From assembly GCA_036583965.1 (NCBI GenBank), contig JAZBQD010000014.1, forward strand, positions 1,637,001 to 1,701,000: a stretch of DNA of 64,000 nt, written 5' to 3'. A program made the translations under genes and the position numbers. The notes below the pieces were generated by a model, which had not been told where the DNA came from, ran no database searches, and saw only the letters and a list, made by a program, of their open reading frames with translations. This document shows positions 11,828-24,300 of the stretch, piece after piece. Each line of letters opens with the position of its first letter. Positions within the stretch are counted from its first letter, which is position 1. The DNA comes from Prunella strophiata. Its lineage: Eukaryota; Chordata; Aves; Passeriformes; Prunellidae.

Positions 11828-12126
11828 TTACTGTGTGTGGGGCTGAGCGTTGCCTGAGAGGAAGGGCTTCCTGTGTGTGGGGGTGAAGCTTTCTGCAGAG
11901 CTATGGGGTTCCTGTGTGGGGTGAAGCTTTTCATGGGGTTCCTGTGTGTGGGGTGAAGCTTTCTGCAGAGACATGGGGTTACTGTGTGTGGGGTGAAGCT
12001 TTCTGCAGAGACATGGGGTTACTGTGTGTGGGGTGAAGCTTTCTGCAGAGATATGGGCTTACTGTGTGTGGGGTGAAGCTTTCTGCAGAGATATGGGCTT
12101 ACTGTGTGTGGGGTGAAGCCTTCTGA
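11828..12126. repeat. Minisatellite, 40-bp unit, about 7.5 copies
   Basis: The unit starts TTACTGTGTGTGGGGTGAAG and continues CTTTCTGCAGAGACATGGGG, 40 bases in all. The leftmost copy (11828-11867) is strongly diverged. One copy near 11910-11938 is shortened to about 30 bases. The copies from about 11939 onwards are nearly identical, with only ACATGGGG/ATATGGGC alternation at the end of the unit. The array then breaks off inside a last partial copy. This gradient of similarity indicates recent expansion towards the right side. Confidence 0.95.
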
Positions 12127-14577
12127 TATTGTGTGGTGACACTCTGTGTATCTCAACTACCCCTTGAGTGCAAATGAGCTCCTTGGATGCTACAAAAGCT
12201 CATCAGGTTTTTACTGCAAGAGGTTTTTCTCATGGCTTCTCTTGGTTTGGGGATTTTTTATTCCTCAGATTCAATGAACTGGTGACTAAAATATTGCAGT
12301 TTGCTTTCATCTCTAGAGTTTTTCCTTTTTTTGTTTGCTGAACTGTTTAGTGAGGTTGTTAACTTGCAGGTGAGACTTTTATTTTTTCTAAAGGAGATTC
12401 TGGCTAGATAAGGGAGTAGTTGCTTGATGATCTTTTTCTTAATCTTTAGTTGTTGATAAGCCCTGGAAGGGTAGGGAAGGTTGCTCCTCCCCAGGGAATG
12501 ACTGAGCATGCACAGGTGAGGAAAGTTTTAGTGAGATGCTGGAGAGGACAAAGAGAGGCAGGTAGAAGGCTGGGCAGTTAGAAGCTGAAGAGGAGAAGGA
12601 GAACTTCTGTGCAAAGAAGTTGCACTGTTGCTGCACTGTCTTAGAGATGCTGAGAAATTGTGAAGATGTGGAGGTTTGTTCCAGCCAGCACTTCTGCATG
12701 GTAAAGGATTATGGAAAAGTTTCAGCCTTCAGGAGCACCAGTCTAGGGTTGCAGGTTGGTTTCAAGCCTTTTTGTTTAGTGCCTTGCCCAGCAAGTCCAA
12801 AATTACTCTTTTTTAGGCTTTTATTTTTGCCTTTTTTTTTTGTTTTTTTTTTCTAATTTTCTTTGAGTGTCAATGTTAGGAATTGTGTTTGGTACCCATC
12901 AGTGTGCTCGCTTTTTAAAAAAGTGATTTGCTCTTTTTAAACTATGTAAGATGTGATCATCATTCACATGGATCCAGCTTTCTTTTTGTCTTGAATTGCT
13001 CAGGTTCTTCAGGAACTGTGAGTCTCTTTCCAGTTATGTAGGAAATATAAAGTAAAACTGGACTGTGTGTGCATGAAGATGAATATGTTGAGTCCAAAAA
13101 GCATGACTATTTTGCTGTGTGTGCATAGCTAAGATTTCTTGGTGCAAGCAAGTAAACTTATTTTCTGAAAAATTCTGGGTCTTAAAACAAAAACAACCCA
13201 GCAGGGGAAAACAAAATCCTCTCCCATCCCCCATTTGGGAAAACAAACACAGCAACCCACTGGAATGTATGGAAGTACTCAGGTTAATGGCATCCAATGA
13301 AATGAATGTAGGAAATCCAATGATTGCTCTTTTTGCCAAAAGAGTCCCTGAATCTTTCAGAAAACAGCTCATGATTTAGGGGCAGCCTGATAGCAGAAGG
13401 TGCTTATTGACTCAGGCTTTGTCAAAGAAACATAATGTGCAATTAGTTGAGTGTAAATAAAAACATGGGCTGTGAGGTGTGCTGCACAGATCTGATGTGC
13501 ACCCTGTGTGCTCTGACAGCAGTGCACGAGCCAGGAGAAGCTGTTTTGCCTAATCAGAGTTTTATGTTTGAAGATGTTCTGGAAGAGGTCTTTTTTTAGC
13601 ACTTGGTAATGATTCATCCCCTGGTCTGTGCTGTTGGTCCAACTGTGTTTGCCTCCAAGTTCTTCTGAGTAGGTACCAGGAGGACAAAGTGGTCTCATGA
13701 GTTTCTTGCTAAAATAATTTGTTTATGGGCAGGGACAGGACTTCTGTGAAGGCTGAGGTATCATCCTAGTTTAGGAGTGAAGACAGGCACCCTCAAATTT
13801 CTTCTGAGGAAGAGAATGAAACCGAAGAAGTCGGGCTATTTTGCTTTTCCATTAATGGTGTATCTCCTCCTGTCTCATAATACATAAATGTACAGAGCTT
13901 GGATTTGTGGTTGTGGTGTTGCTCATGTTAGACAGAAATGTATAGAAATTGTATTTATTTCCAATTTTTGCATCATAACAGTAATATGCTTTTTTTAATA
14001 TACAGTAAAAAAAATTAGTTTACCTAATTAGTATTTTACACCTTCTTTAAATCTTGTCTACCTTCCAAACTCAGATAATACCCTTAATGTACTAGAGTTT
14101 TAGAAGATGTGTGTGACAAACACTTGTCATAGAAACAAACACTTTATAAATCAGTAGGAAGTGTCCCACTTTCTTACTAGGAAAACATACAAACCACAAC
14201 TTGCCTGAAGTCACCTGAAATTTTTCATTTTATTCTCCGTGGTGTTGATGTGGCCTCCATTTCTGTCAAGCTCAATTGGATTTGCAGTTGTTCAGTATCA
14301 GTTCTGTAATTTCAGGGTGTTCAGAACCAGGAGGGCTCCTTTGGTTTGCACAGCCTCGTCAATATCTAGTTTATAAACGATGCCACATTCCTGTTAATTT
14401 GACAATGTTTACCTGTCCTGTGAGGTCCCCTGGCTTCTGTTAGTCTTAGTCAAACAGAAAAGCTTTCTGCCTTGGTTTGGAGATGGCCAGAAACTCATCT
14501 CTCACGTATTTATGTGATTAGCTGGCTCAGATAAACAAATCTCCTTTAGAATTAAACAGCAACACTTATGCATTCAC
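12127..14577. other. Unannotated non-coding sequence
   Basis: No gene or named repeat was recognised over 2.4 kb. T-rich runs occur near 12830-12852. Base composition is ordinary until the CpG-rich patch begins. Confidence 0.55.
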
Positions 14578-14985
14578 TGCGGTCTGAGCCTGTCCCCACT
14601 TCCAGCGGCCGATTCCTGGGAGGATTTTGGGAGCATCTGCCTTAGCATGTCCCTGTGGAATGGGGTGGGTGTTGAAGCAGCTCTGCTGATCCTTTTTCAC
14701 CCCTCCAAAGCCCGAATCCCCTGGCATGGTTCAGGCTCCTGGAGCCGGGGATCGCTGCGCCTGCGGGCGGCGGCAGCGGCGCTGATGCGCTCCAGCTGTG
14801 GGGACACATCTGGGGCCGGGCGGGCGGGGTGAAAAGCCGCTGCCTCCACCTCCTGCCCTCCCTCAGCCCTCCCCTGGCACCAGGACACCCTGCAGAGCCT
14901 TCCCTAGCGGGGCCCTGCTGCCTCCTGCTCGTGTAAACCAAGCCTTTGCTAAAGGTCAGCTCGGTCCGCGCTGCTCTCCGTGTTT
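14578..14985. promoter_or_regulatory. CpG island (candidate promoter/enhancer or first-exon region)
   Basis: This is the only strongly CpG-dense patch in the window. I count about 13 CpG dinucleotides in the roughly 95 bases around 14738-14832, against rare CpG elsewhere. The core contains GCGCCTGCGGGCGGCGGCAG and GGGCCGGGCGGGCGGGGTG, the latter with GC-box (Sp1-like, GGGCGGGG) sequence. Short frames are open on both strands (plus 14647-14832 from an ATG; minus 14998-14642), but GC-rich DNA has few stops, so neither is called a gene. Islands of this kind in birds usually mark a transcription start, a CpG-rich enhancer or an alternative first exon. Which of these applies cannot be read from sequence alone. 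Confidence 0.65.
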
Positions 14986-15237
14986 GCCTGATGTGCATGA
15001 GGAAGATCTAAAAAGTCTTTCACTAAAACACGTTTTTTTATTTTTTTTTTTATTGTGGTTCTTCTGGGCACAATCTTGCTATTCAAAGTTCTTTAACAAA
15101 GACTCTATCTCTTTAAAATAGCTGTAAAATTAGGAATATTTTTCATTTAAGAACACTGTTCTTTTTAAAGGGTACTCTTAGAATACCCCGGGGCACTAGT
15201 TCAAATGTGATGTGGAAGTAAAGGATATTCACTTTAA

Positions 15238-15598
15238 ATCATAGAATTGGTTCAGCTGGAAAGAACCTTTAAAGATCATCTAGTCCAGCCCTGCTGAGTG
15301 AGCAAGGGAATCTTTTACTAGCTCAGATTGCTCAGAACCTTCTCCAATCTGACCTTGAATGTTTCCAGGGATGGGTAATCCACTTCCTCTCTGGGCAGCC
15401 TGTTCCAGTGTTTCTGCACCCTCATTGTAAAAAAATTATTCCTTGTACTGAGTTCAAATCTACCCCTTTTTAGTTTAGAACTACCACTTGTCCTACTGAA
15501 AAATCTGTCCCCATCTTTCTCATAAGCCCCCTTTAAATATTGGTGTCCCCGTCTTTCTTATAAGCCCCCTTTAAATATTGGATGGTTGCAATCAGGCA
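15238..15598 (-). mobile_element. CR1 LINE 3' end, 5'-truncated, antisense
   Basis: ATCATAGAATTGGTTCAGCTGGAAAGAACC opens the copy, the reverse complement of a CR1 3' end. CCAGGGATGGGTAATCCACTTCC, TCTCTGGGCAGCCTGTTCCAG, CACCCTCATTGTAAA and TTTTTAGTTTAGAACTACC then follow in the expected order. About 360 bases are kept. Near its left-truncated (5') end the copy carries a 38-base tandem duplication, listed separately. It is more diverged from the canonical consensus than the copy at 1025, suggesting an older subfamily. Confidence 0.92.
15506..15581. repeat. 38-bp tandem duplication inside CR1
   Basis: Positions 15506-15543 and 15544-15581 are adjacent copies beginning TGTCCCC and ending CCCCCTTTAAATATTGG. 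They differ at only two bases (CCAT/CCGT and CTCAT/CTTAT). The usual CR1 tail has this block once, so the duplication probably arose in this copy or its subfamily. Confidence 0.9.
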
Positions 15599-15738
15599 CA
15601 AATTCTATCTTATTTGGATACAGGTAGGCCATAATAATCTGTAAATATCTGTAATATAAATAATATAAAATATTCTGAAATAACCTGTAAATATATTTCA
15701 AGTATTCTGTGAGTCATCTGGGAATATTAATATAGTGT

Positions 15739-15978
15739 TTAATTTTTTAAGTGTTGTTGAACATATTCCTTAGTTACCAGTGGACTACAAAGTATTTTAT
15801 CTTCTTGTTGTGATACTAACCCACCATCCTGCTTCTCTCCAAGCATACCAGAAAAATCTTTTGCCTTCTCTGCTTCATTAAAAATATTTTCACATAGGAA
15901 TTTCCCTTTAGCTAGGAATTCTTCTAGTTGCTCATAAATTCTGCATTTGTCAGCCAAGTTATAGCAGCATAAACTTAG
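15739..15978 (-). pseudogene. Unidentified coding-like open segment (possible gene relic or exon)
   Basis: A stop-to-stop minus-strand frame of about 80 codons has protein-like composition. It is rich in E, K, Q and L, begins with an LADKCRIYEQLEEFLAKGKF-like segment and continues into an amphipathic-helix-like stretch with the EAEKAKDF motif. There is no in-frame ATG at the start, since the reading opens at a TTG. The weak AAATGCAG just inside it is a poor splice acceptor, and no donor is evident. I do not recognise the protein. It could be a decayed retrocopy, a fragment of an endogenous retroelement, an unannotated exon, or chance. Coding origin is inferred only from residue composition. 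Confidence 0.2.
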
Positions 15979-18312
15979 CTATTAAGAGGTCTGCAACCTG
16001 TGGCTCCTACTCAGTCTCTTAGTTAGTCTGAGGCAATTATTTTAGAGTCAAGGTGCTGCAGATCTGGGGGTTTACGTATTTGTGTGGATTTTTGTTTGCT
16101 TCAGCTTCTTGCAGTCTTGTTTAAAGAGTAATTCTTCTGCCATTTTCCTTAAAAACAGACAACCAAATATTGTTATGAGAGAAAGAGAAACCCAGCCTAA
16201 ACCACTACTGAGACGCTGTCCCAGACAACTTTAAGAAATTATTTTATTTACAAATGCATTCTTAAGAAATGAAACTTGACTTTGGAGTTACTAAAAGTAG
16301 GGGAACAGGCTCCCTTATCTGCCCATGTTGCATTGAAATGCACGTTTTCTATTCATGTTACTGTTCCTTAGAAGTGCATTTTATGTTGGGTTAATCATTG
16401 CCTTAGATATACACTTTACAGTCTTGGGAGACTCCTGTGGATGACAGAACTCAAAATACTCACCAGAGATCTAATTTAGAGTAACAATACCTTATTATCA
16501 AGAAGTATTTAAAGAAAAATCTGGCCAGCAAGCAGTCTGTCCTCTCTTAAACTTTAGCAAAAAAATGTTTTGGCCTTCAGTGTGTTCAGTTCCTGGTTTT
16601 GAAGAAATGCTACAAACTGAGAGCCTATTCTGTTTACAGCTGGCATTTTTCCCTGCAATTAACAAAATTGCTCCTGCTTCCTTTTAAATACAACTTGGCC
16701 ACCTCCTCTGTATTGTTCTTTCATGAAGAGTATTCTTGACTTCATTGACATTCAATAATGTTGAGGTATGCTGCTAATTATTCCCAGCATGAATGCCTGC
16801 TTATAATTGCAATTCATCATGAATGCATAAGATTGGTTAAGGATTTTTTTTAAATATTTTACTTTTTTTTTTCCCTCAAGTCTTGAGGTTTCTGCTGTTT
16901 CTAAAGCTGCTGAATAACCTGCTGGCTTGAAAATAATAGTTAATGCATACCACCTACTGGTAATAATTACATCAAAGCTTTTTGCCCCTTCTAGTGTGCT
17001 AATACTGCAGAGCTTTAGGAATTCTTTCCAGCCAAAGAGCTGATTTTTTTCTTGAGTGCATCAATGTTACAAGGAGACTTCCAGCAGAAGATGACTGACT
17101 TTGCTGTGTACTAAATAGGTGTGTGTATTCCTCCTGCCTCCCCTGGAGAATTCCTAGACATAGTAAGCACATTCTCAGATGAATTTTCTACATACACAAC
17201 CAATTTCCTGATGTGGTGTAGGCAAGAAAGAGCCCTGAAATGGTTTTGCTGAAGCCAGAGCAAAAAAGAGATGGAAAAGTTGACTTCTCTCAATCTAATG
17301 GTGTCATTTTACTGGTGTGGTGGATAAATGCCTGGCTGTGGGCTTTCTCATAGCTCAGAACAGGCCTCTGCTGATGTGGTTGGGTTTGAGCTCATTCCTG
17401 GAGCAGTTATTTCAAACTTGCTTCTCTCACACTGCAACTCTTCATTTCTCCTGGGGTTGGCTCCAGTTTGGTGGGTGGCTCCACTGCTCTGTAGTTTTGT
17501 GCTTGGAGCTGATTGCTTTTAATGCTGGGAGTCATCATTTCTGCCTTGGAAGGAACTCTTTTGTATAGTGGCAAATGTTGAGTTTTATTCCTCCATTTCC
17601 CCATGTTTCTGGGTGGAGAATGTGTCCTGAAGGGAAGTGGCAACAAATACAATAATATATATTCTGTTAATCAAGATTAGCTTTGTGTGTTTTAAACTGT
17701 AGGCACTGAAATGAAATTCCTTGGCTGTTCATGATATTTATTACAATGCTCGTGAACTTTGAAGTAGATCTTTCAAAGACTAACCAAAAGTGTCATTCTG
17801 GACATTATTACAAAGAGCAGTCTCTATATGCTCACTTCTGGAGGAGGAGAAAGCCAAAAAAGAAGGTATTTGGGTAGGACTTGATTCATCACTAAACCCC
17901 CAAGTAATCCTATTATATATTTTTTGGACTTGCTGCCAACTACTGGGTTGCTTTAACTACTGGTTAGCTTTAATTCCCATTATGTTGTCTGTACTTGATA
18001 TTGTGTGTCAAGATTCACTGAAATGTGCAAAGCAGCAAGGCATATAAAAAAGGGAAATGATGGCATGAACTCAGAGTGACCAGACAGATTCAGAAAACAA
18101 TTATGAAAAGGAAAGTTATGTTGTTTCTGCCCTGTGGCTTCTTATCTGGGCTGTGACTTTGAAAGTGGCATTTTGTACTGCCTGCCTGTGAAAAGCAGCT
18201 GCTTTCCCCTCTGCATTTCTCCATGCATTGATCAGAAAAAGAAGGGGTGGGATTTGCTTCTCTCCATGAAGTTTAAGCACATGTCTCTGATTACTTCAGT
18301 ATGGAGATTTTC
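15979..18312. other. Unannotated non-coding sequence
   Basis: AT-rich, with no recognised gene or element. The stretch 16730-16840 has few simple repeats and several ATTA/AATTA cores. It could be a conserved non-coding element, but conservation cannot be judged here. Confidence 0.5.
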
Positions 18313-18339
18313 TTTTTTTTTTTTTTTTTTTTTTTTTTT
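18313..18339. repeat. poly-T run (27 bases)
   Basis: An uninterrupted T tract followed by CCCACTAAG. On the minus strand it would be an A run, but no retrocopy body was recognised next to it. Confidence 0.85.
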
Positions 18340-21300
18340 CCCACTAAGATAAAGTATTTATCCTTGGGCTGCTTTGGTGGAGAGAGGTTTTTGGAGGATG
18401 TTGTGTATGAAGCTGTGTAAAATGCTGAGAAGTAACTCCTGCCTAAAAATCTATCTTGTTCAGTTGTAGCATCCCATGGCATTTTTAGTTCAGTGCAGAC
18501 TTGAGTCACTTCAATAACAAAATAGGTGGAATGACAAAATTCCACAAAATAGGTGTAAATGACATATTTTTTTTTCTGAAGTGAAACAGCCTTGAGATTG
18601 CAAGGGATGCAAGTTGTGGCTCTTTCTTTTTGGATTTTTTTTGTGTGGTTTGGTTTTTTGGTTTTTTTTTACAATTTGGCAGCATACAGTAGCAGAACTT
18701 TCTTCCAGAGGGTAGTTGCCTGATGTAATTCTAAGTAAAGAAGGATAAAAAAAACCTAAACTATGCCTGTCTTGCTTCCAGAGCTGGGCATAACTGTGTG
18801 TGGGCACAGGGAAGGAAGAGGTGTCAGGAGAAGGAACTGATGAGCTGAGCATGGTGAACTGGAGTTTCAAACCAGCACAGAGCTAATACTGCCCATGTAA
18901 TGAACCAAATGTGTTCCTGGATGACCCTGATGCAAAAGTCATGCTAAAATTGCTTTCCCCCTCCTCTTTTCCTTCCTATTCCAGCTGCAATTAGATGGAT
19001 GAGAAAAAATGACACACTGAGTGATTTATTGAGGGGCATGAATGGTCAAAATTTTTAAGCAGATTTATTATCATCTTAGAAAAACCAAAACATTGAAACC
19101 CACACTATTTTTAGACAGATCTACTATTTTAATCTGATTCTGATTTTTTTTTTTTTTATTTTAAGAAAAGAGGGCCTGTGTTTTCCCAGAAATTATATTT
19201 ATGTTGGTATATATCTGGTATCTGTAGAGGCCAAATGCATATTAATAAACTAGCTAGTGCTAGTTGTATTCATGTAAATCCTATAACAGTTTGGTAAGAA
19301 ATAATGCTTAGGTAAAAATTGGGTTAAAAGTCAAGCATCTTGTACTCAGTGTTTTCAGGGGCCAAAGCAATTCCCATTTTTCACTTGCAATAAAAGATCC
19401 AGCAGAATGTCTGGTCACCAAAGCTCAGCTTGACTAGGAAAAAATGCTCACTGAATTTAAAACAAACAAAGGCAGAAGTGAACAAAGAAATATTGTGCAT
19501 TCCTGTTGCCACTTCAAGTTATCAGTGTCATGGAAAAAGTTGGTTCAGCTACAAATTCCTGGGGTAGGCAAGGGCTTGTTGCTGTGGCTTGCATGAGATG
19601 GAGGGAGGACAACCTTGGCCTGTGGTTGTCATCATCTGCTCTTCCACCAGCCCTGCAGGGTTGGTGGTTTATCTCCAGCAGGAATTCCCATGGCCTGCTC
19701 ATAGCTATCCCATTCAAAAGCTTTCTATTCTGTTTGGAAACGTCCATTGTACATGGTTTAATTTCCTCAAACTTTATTTTTCATACTTTACAAAGAAAAA
19801 AGTGCATTATCTATTTTATTTTTCATCAAAAATGCACTCAAGCAAAAGGAAAAACCTTTTGCTGCTTCTGATGTCCTGCTGTTACTCCCCAGTGTTAATG
19901 TCTGACTTAAAGATTAATTAAAATAAATATCAAGTGCTACTGAAATAATTAATAAATTATACAATTTACATTCGATTGTAAGTGGAAGAATGTCTTTCAC
20001 TTCCCTTTAAAAAATCAGCATGGTTCCAGCAAGGAAGGAAGCATGTTAATTACAATGCCTCTGTGAGACTTTACAATTCATGGATGAGAGTTGATCAGAA
20101 GATGCAAGGGAGGCAAAGAAAGTATTTTAATGTTTGATACTTCTATGCTTCTAATCCCAAAGGTTGCTATTAAAATGCATTAAAAAATCTGTTGTGCCTT
20201 TCCAGCAATTGGATATTTCCTGAACTTTTCTCTTTACAAGTGTTAGATATTTAGGATTGGATGCTGGTTCCATGCAACTTCTGGCATTGCAGGAACAGTG
20301 GAGTTTCTCCTGACTTATGTGAAATCAGAACTAGCTTCTTTCTTCTTTAGCTTTTTACAAAATATCCAGAAGTTTCATAGCTTTTTTTTTTTTTTTTAAC
20401 ATATATGTCATGACCAGCATTTTTTCACATTTTCCTGGCAAACAGTGACAAGAACAAAAGATTGAAGCAGCAGATATGTTGAAGGCACAGCCAGAGTGTC
20501 TGGTGTAGTTTATAAAATAATTTGAAGATGTTACAGCATCTTAGAATGCATTTGTTAATTTGGAAAGTAATAGCATCTGCTAATAGAACAGTGGCAAGAG
20601 GAAGAGGAGACAAGTATCTTCTACAGGGCTGGCTATCAAGGTAGTTACTGGTACAAATTACAAGATCATCTTAGATATAGAATCACAAAACCAGCTGTGC
20701 AGGGTCAGACTGAAGAGATTTTGGAAGGGGGGAACTAGAATTCAGATCTGCAGGGAGTTGAATGGAAGCAAAACTCTTTCTGAGGTGGAGGCTTTTGCTG
20801 TTTACAGCCAAACTTAAAATCCCTCTTTGATAGCATGGCATTTTCACAGCCCCCACTAAAATGTTTTCTCTTGGTGTTCTCCATTTGTTTTGGTTTTTTT
20901 GTTTTTTTTTTTTCCTTCTGTTTTTCCCCTTTCTCATCTTATTGAAACTGTGAAGAAGGCAAGAAGGCACTTAAGGAACCAAAAAGGCAAATACCTGGAA
21001 AACACAAACCAAAATGTGGTTAAATGTGGTTAAAGCATGGAAAAGCTTTATAAGCACTGAAGACAGGGCTTTGTAACTGGAGATTTGTGGCCAGTAGAAG
21101 CTGAGCTGCCTCTTCTGCCTGTTAGAGGAGCCTGAGCAGAAGATCTCAGACTTTCACCTCCAGGAGTAGCTGAAAATGTGAAGTCTGACCCAGTGCTAGC
21201 AGCTAGCTTGCCTAATCCAGTCTGGGGTACAAATTCATGGTGTTAGCAATCCCATCTGGCAGGATTTATCCCAGGATTATTGCCCTTGTAGTTCCATGGG

Positions 21301-24300
21301 AAGCTTTTCTTGGGGGATGTTTCCTTGTCACTGTGAACTGAGCAGGGAAATTCATGTCTGCCTAGGACTTCCAGGATTTTTCATTAAATCTTGTGCTGTC
21401 CCATTCCCTGCAGTATAATTTAATGCTGCAGAGCAGTAGGAGACAACTGAAAGTAGCTGTGTTTGTGATGCAGGCATTTAACAAATTATCCCAGCAAATC
21501 TGAACAATTACCTAAGTGCAGTGAAGAGTGTGTCTGTTAATTGTGATGGTCATTAGTCACTGCCTGGAATCCTGAGCTCTTGTAGCTATTGTTCTGCTAC
21601 TTAATTTCAGACTTAGAAGTACTCCATTTATTTTCTGTACATGTTTTAATCATGTCTATTTCATTACAAGCATTATCTTTTAATTTTAGTTGCAAAGCTC
21701 TTTTTGGATTGCCTCTCGTTTGTATATAACAAACTAACATCTTGATTTTTATTTTGGAAAAATCAGTCAGAAATATATCTGACAAAAAGGTCTGTGATTT
21801 TAAAGGGACTGTGCAGTGTGGATATGGCATTCAGGCTTAGGAAAAATTCTTGGGAGAGGATTTTTTGTTGTTTTGTTTTGCTTGTTTCCAATTTGGATTA
21901 ACAACTTTTTTTCCCCTGGGGGAAAAAATGGGGAGCACAACAAAAAGAATAGCTGTTTAATTTGATAATGCTGATTACTATTGGGTTTTGACCTAAAGGC
22001 TCATTAACCTTTGTCCCAAAAAGCTTATCTAAATAATTCAGCATTTATATTGGGAGTGGGAGGGCAGAGGATGTGGATTTTTGAACTCTTTTGGAACATC
22101 ACTGCCTCTGCATTTAGAACAGACTTGACCTTTCTCAGGCTCAGGTCCTGGGCTCAGTGCTCACCAGACTTTCTCAATGACTTCTTGTTCTTAAGGAGGA
22201 GGGGGGGGGAAGTCCACACTTGTCTGGCTCGAGAATGTTTTTAATGCAGGTTTTAGTTTGCAAAATTAATACCTTCAGAACACAGGATGTTTGAGGGGAA
22301 TGCCTTGGAAAGAGAATATTCTGCTCCATAGTCAGTTTTGTGGTCTGTGTGCTGTTTCTTGAATCACTTGGGGAAAATGATGTTGGTGTTTGAGACTTCT
22401 TGGAAATTAATTTAAATATATTTCACTGCACTCTTGCACTGTGAAAGAGAATAGCAAGATCAAATGGGGGAAAATTTCTCTTCTGTCCATTTATAGTACA
22501 GAAATTCTGTCTTTGCAGCAGCATGGCTGGCTGTTTTTATTACATTTTATTCCATTTTCTGAGGAGGGGACATATCCATAGTGACTTCCATTAGTTAAAT
22601 CTACAAATGTGTGATACATACAACATGCAGTTAAGTTGCTTTATTATAGAATTTAATACTGAACCTTATATACTCAATATAAACATTTTATGCTCCTTAA
22701 ATGAGGTAGCAGAGATTAGTTAGTTAAAGAGTAATTGTGCATATTAATTTCTCTGATGAAAACTTAGCAGGAATTTTGAGCAGCTGAGATCATCACAAGT
22801 TTGGGAAAGGAAGTTTGTGTCAGGAACAAATACTGCCTTTATTCAAATCCTCTAAACACTGACTAAACAGAACTCAGGAATCAGTTATGCAAGGGAGAGA
22901 TTCTTTTCTAGAGTCTGATTTCAGTTCTTTGCACAGTTCTTGGGGAAGTTTAGCAACTATGAAAGTATCAAAAGCATAAATTCTTACTTCATCTCTATAG
23001 ATTTCATATAAGTTATTTTAAGATCTCTGTGGAAGAAACTGAGAGAACATGAAACTGATCATCTAAAGAAATCAATTGGAGAAAATTAGCCATCATTGCA
23101 TTCAGTGTTGGACAAATTCAAACTTCAAAACAAGTTGTAAGAATTTCTTCTAAGAAATAAAAGTATTGAAAAACTAAATCTTTTAAAAATACAGGTGGTT
23201 CAAGTTGTTTCAAGATTTTCTAGACCAGGTCTTGTGAGCATCTTCAGTGATGTTATTGGATGTGCAGTAAATTTAAATTTTAAACTCTTTCTGACCACTT
23301 GCAGTTGCAAAGAAGTGCTGAATAGAACCCTCACTGCTAGTGAGCCTCAAGCCAGCTACAGCACAGTTAAAAATGAGTGAAATAACCAATCCACCTGAAT
23401 AGCCTGAACTTCAAGAGGGAAAAGTCTGTTCTGAATCAGGAAGGGTCCACTGTGTATTCCACTCCAAAGCTGAACCAACACTTTTCAAAGATATCAGTTG
23501 ATTATAGCTTTTAAAGTGCTTCATTTTGTGGTAATTTCTAGAGTGAAATACTCTAAGGCCTTTATAAAAATGCTGCACACTTGACTATTTCAAGTGGATG
23601 TGTGTGAACTGGAAGAAAAAATAAAAAAAAATCCAAGTGCAAGTGTTAGCTGGGAGGTTGATCTTGCCTGAATTCATGTTCTGATTTGTGTTTCCTCTGG
23701 TGGGGGCAGAGATTGGATTCTCTCTATGCTCAGTGAACACAAGACTGTGTTTACATTTGCATGTCAGGATTCCAGTCCTAAACTGTCTGCTTCTTTCACT
23801 TGACTGAAGGAAGTCTAGACAACCAGATCACAGCAGGATGGAGTTGTCTGAAGCTGGCTCAGCAGAGTTCTTTTTTTATGCCTAACTTGAGATATCTAAA
23901 AGTAAGGTTTCCAAAATAGCTATTTTGTTTTAAATATTTCCTTAAAACAGTTTGCCATGCTTGTCCTAAGGATTCATAAAGATTTGTGGGCAAAAATAGT
24001 GCAACAGAAATGAGAACAAATTACTTTCCTGGACCAAACCTCAAAGCACCTCAAAGATTTATATTCATTTTAAGAATGCTGGTCGATCTTTTGTTTGGTT
24101 TTGTTTTGTAAATCTGTTCAGAGTTCAAGCTGTGAAATTTCACCAAAAAAAAGGACTGCTTTCCTTGCCCCTGATGTTTTTTTTTTTTTTTTCCCCAAGC
24201 AGAGTAGCTAAGCAGCCAACCCCAGTGTTGTGACAGTGAATGGGTTTGTTAAACAAGCAGAGGAGCTGTTTGTAGTGTGAGGCTTTGGGAGCTGAGCTTA

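Noticed and set aside
14642..15121. Several GC-rich open frames on both strands around the CpG island (60-118 codons)
   Set aside because: High GC reduces stop codons. No domain, no preferred frame and no clear splice context. The island was kept as a regulatory candidate only.
20677..20760. AGAATCACAAAACCAG string suggesting a CR1 3' end
   Set aside because: The sequence after it does not follow the CR1 tail. One short match is not enough.
22120..22200. CCTGGGCTCAGTGCTC...CTCAATGAC resembling the CR1 reverse-transcriptase region
   Set aside because: Only two short words match, with wrong spacing. It is too weak to call.
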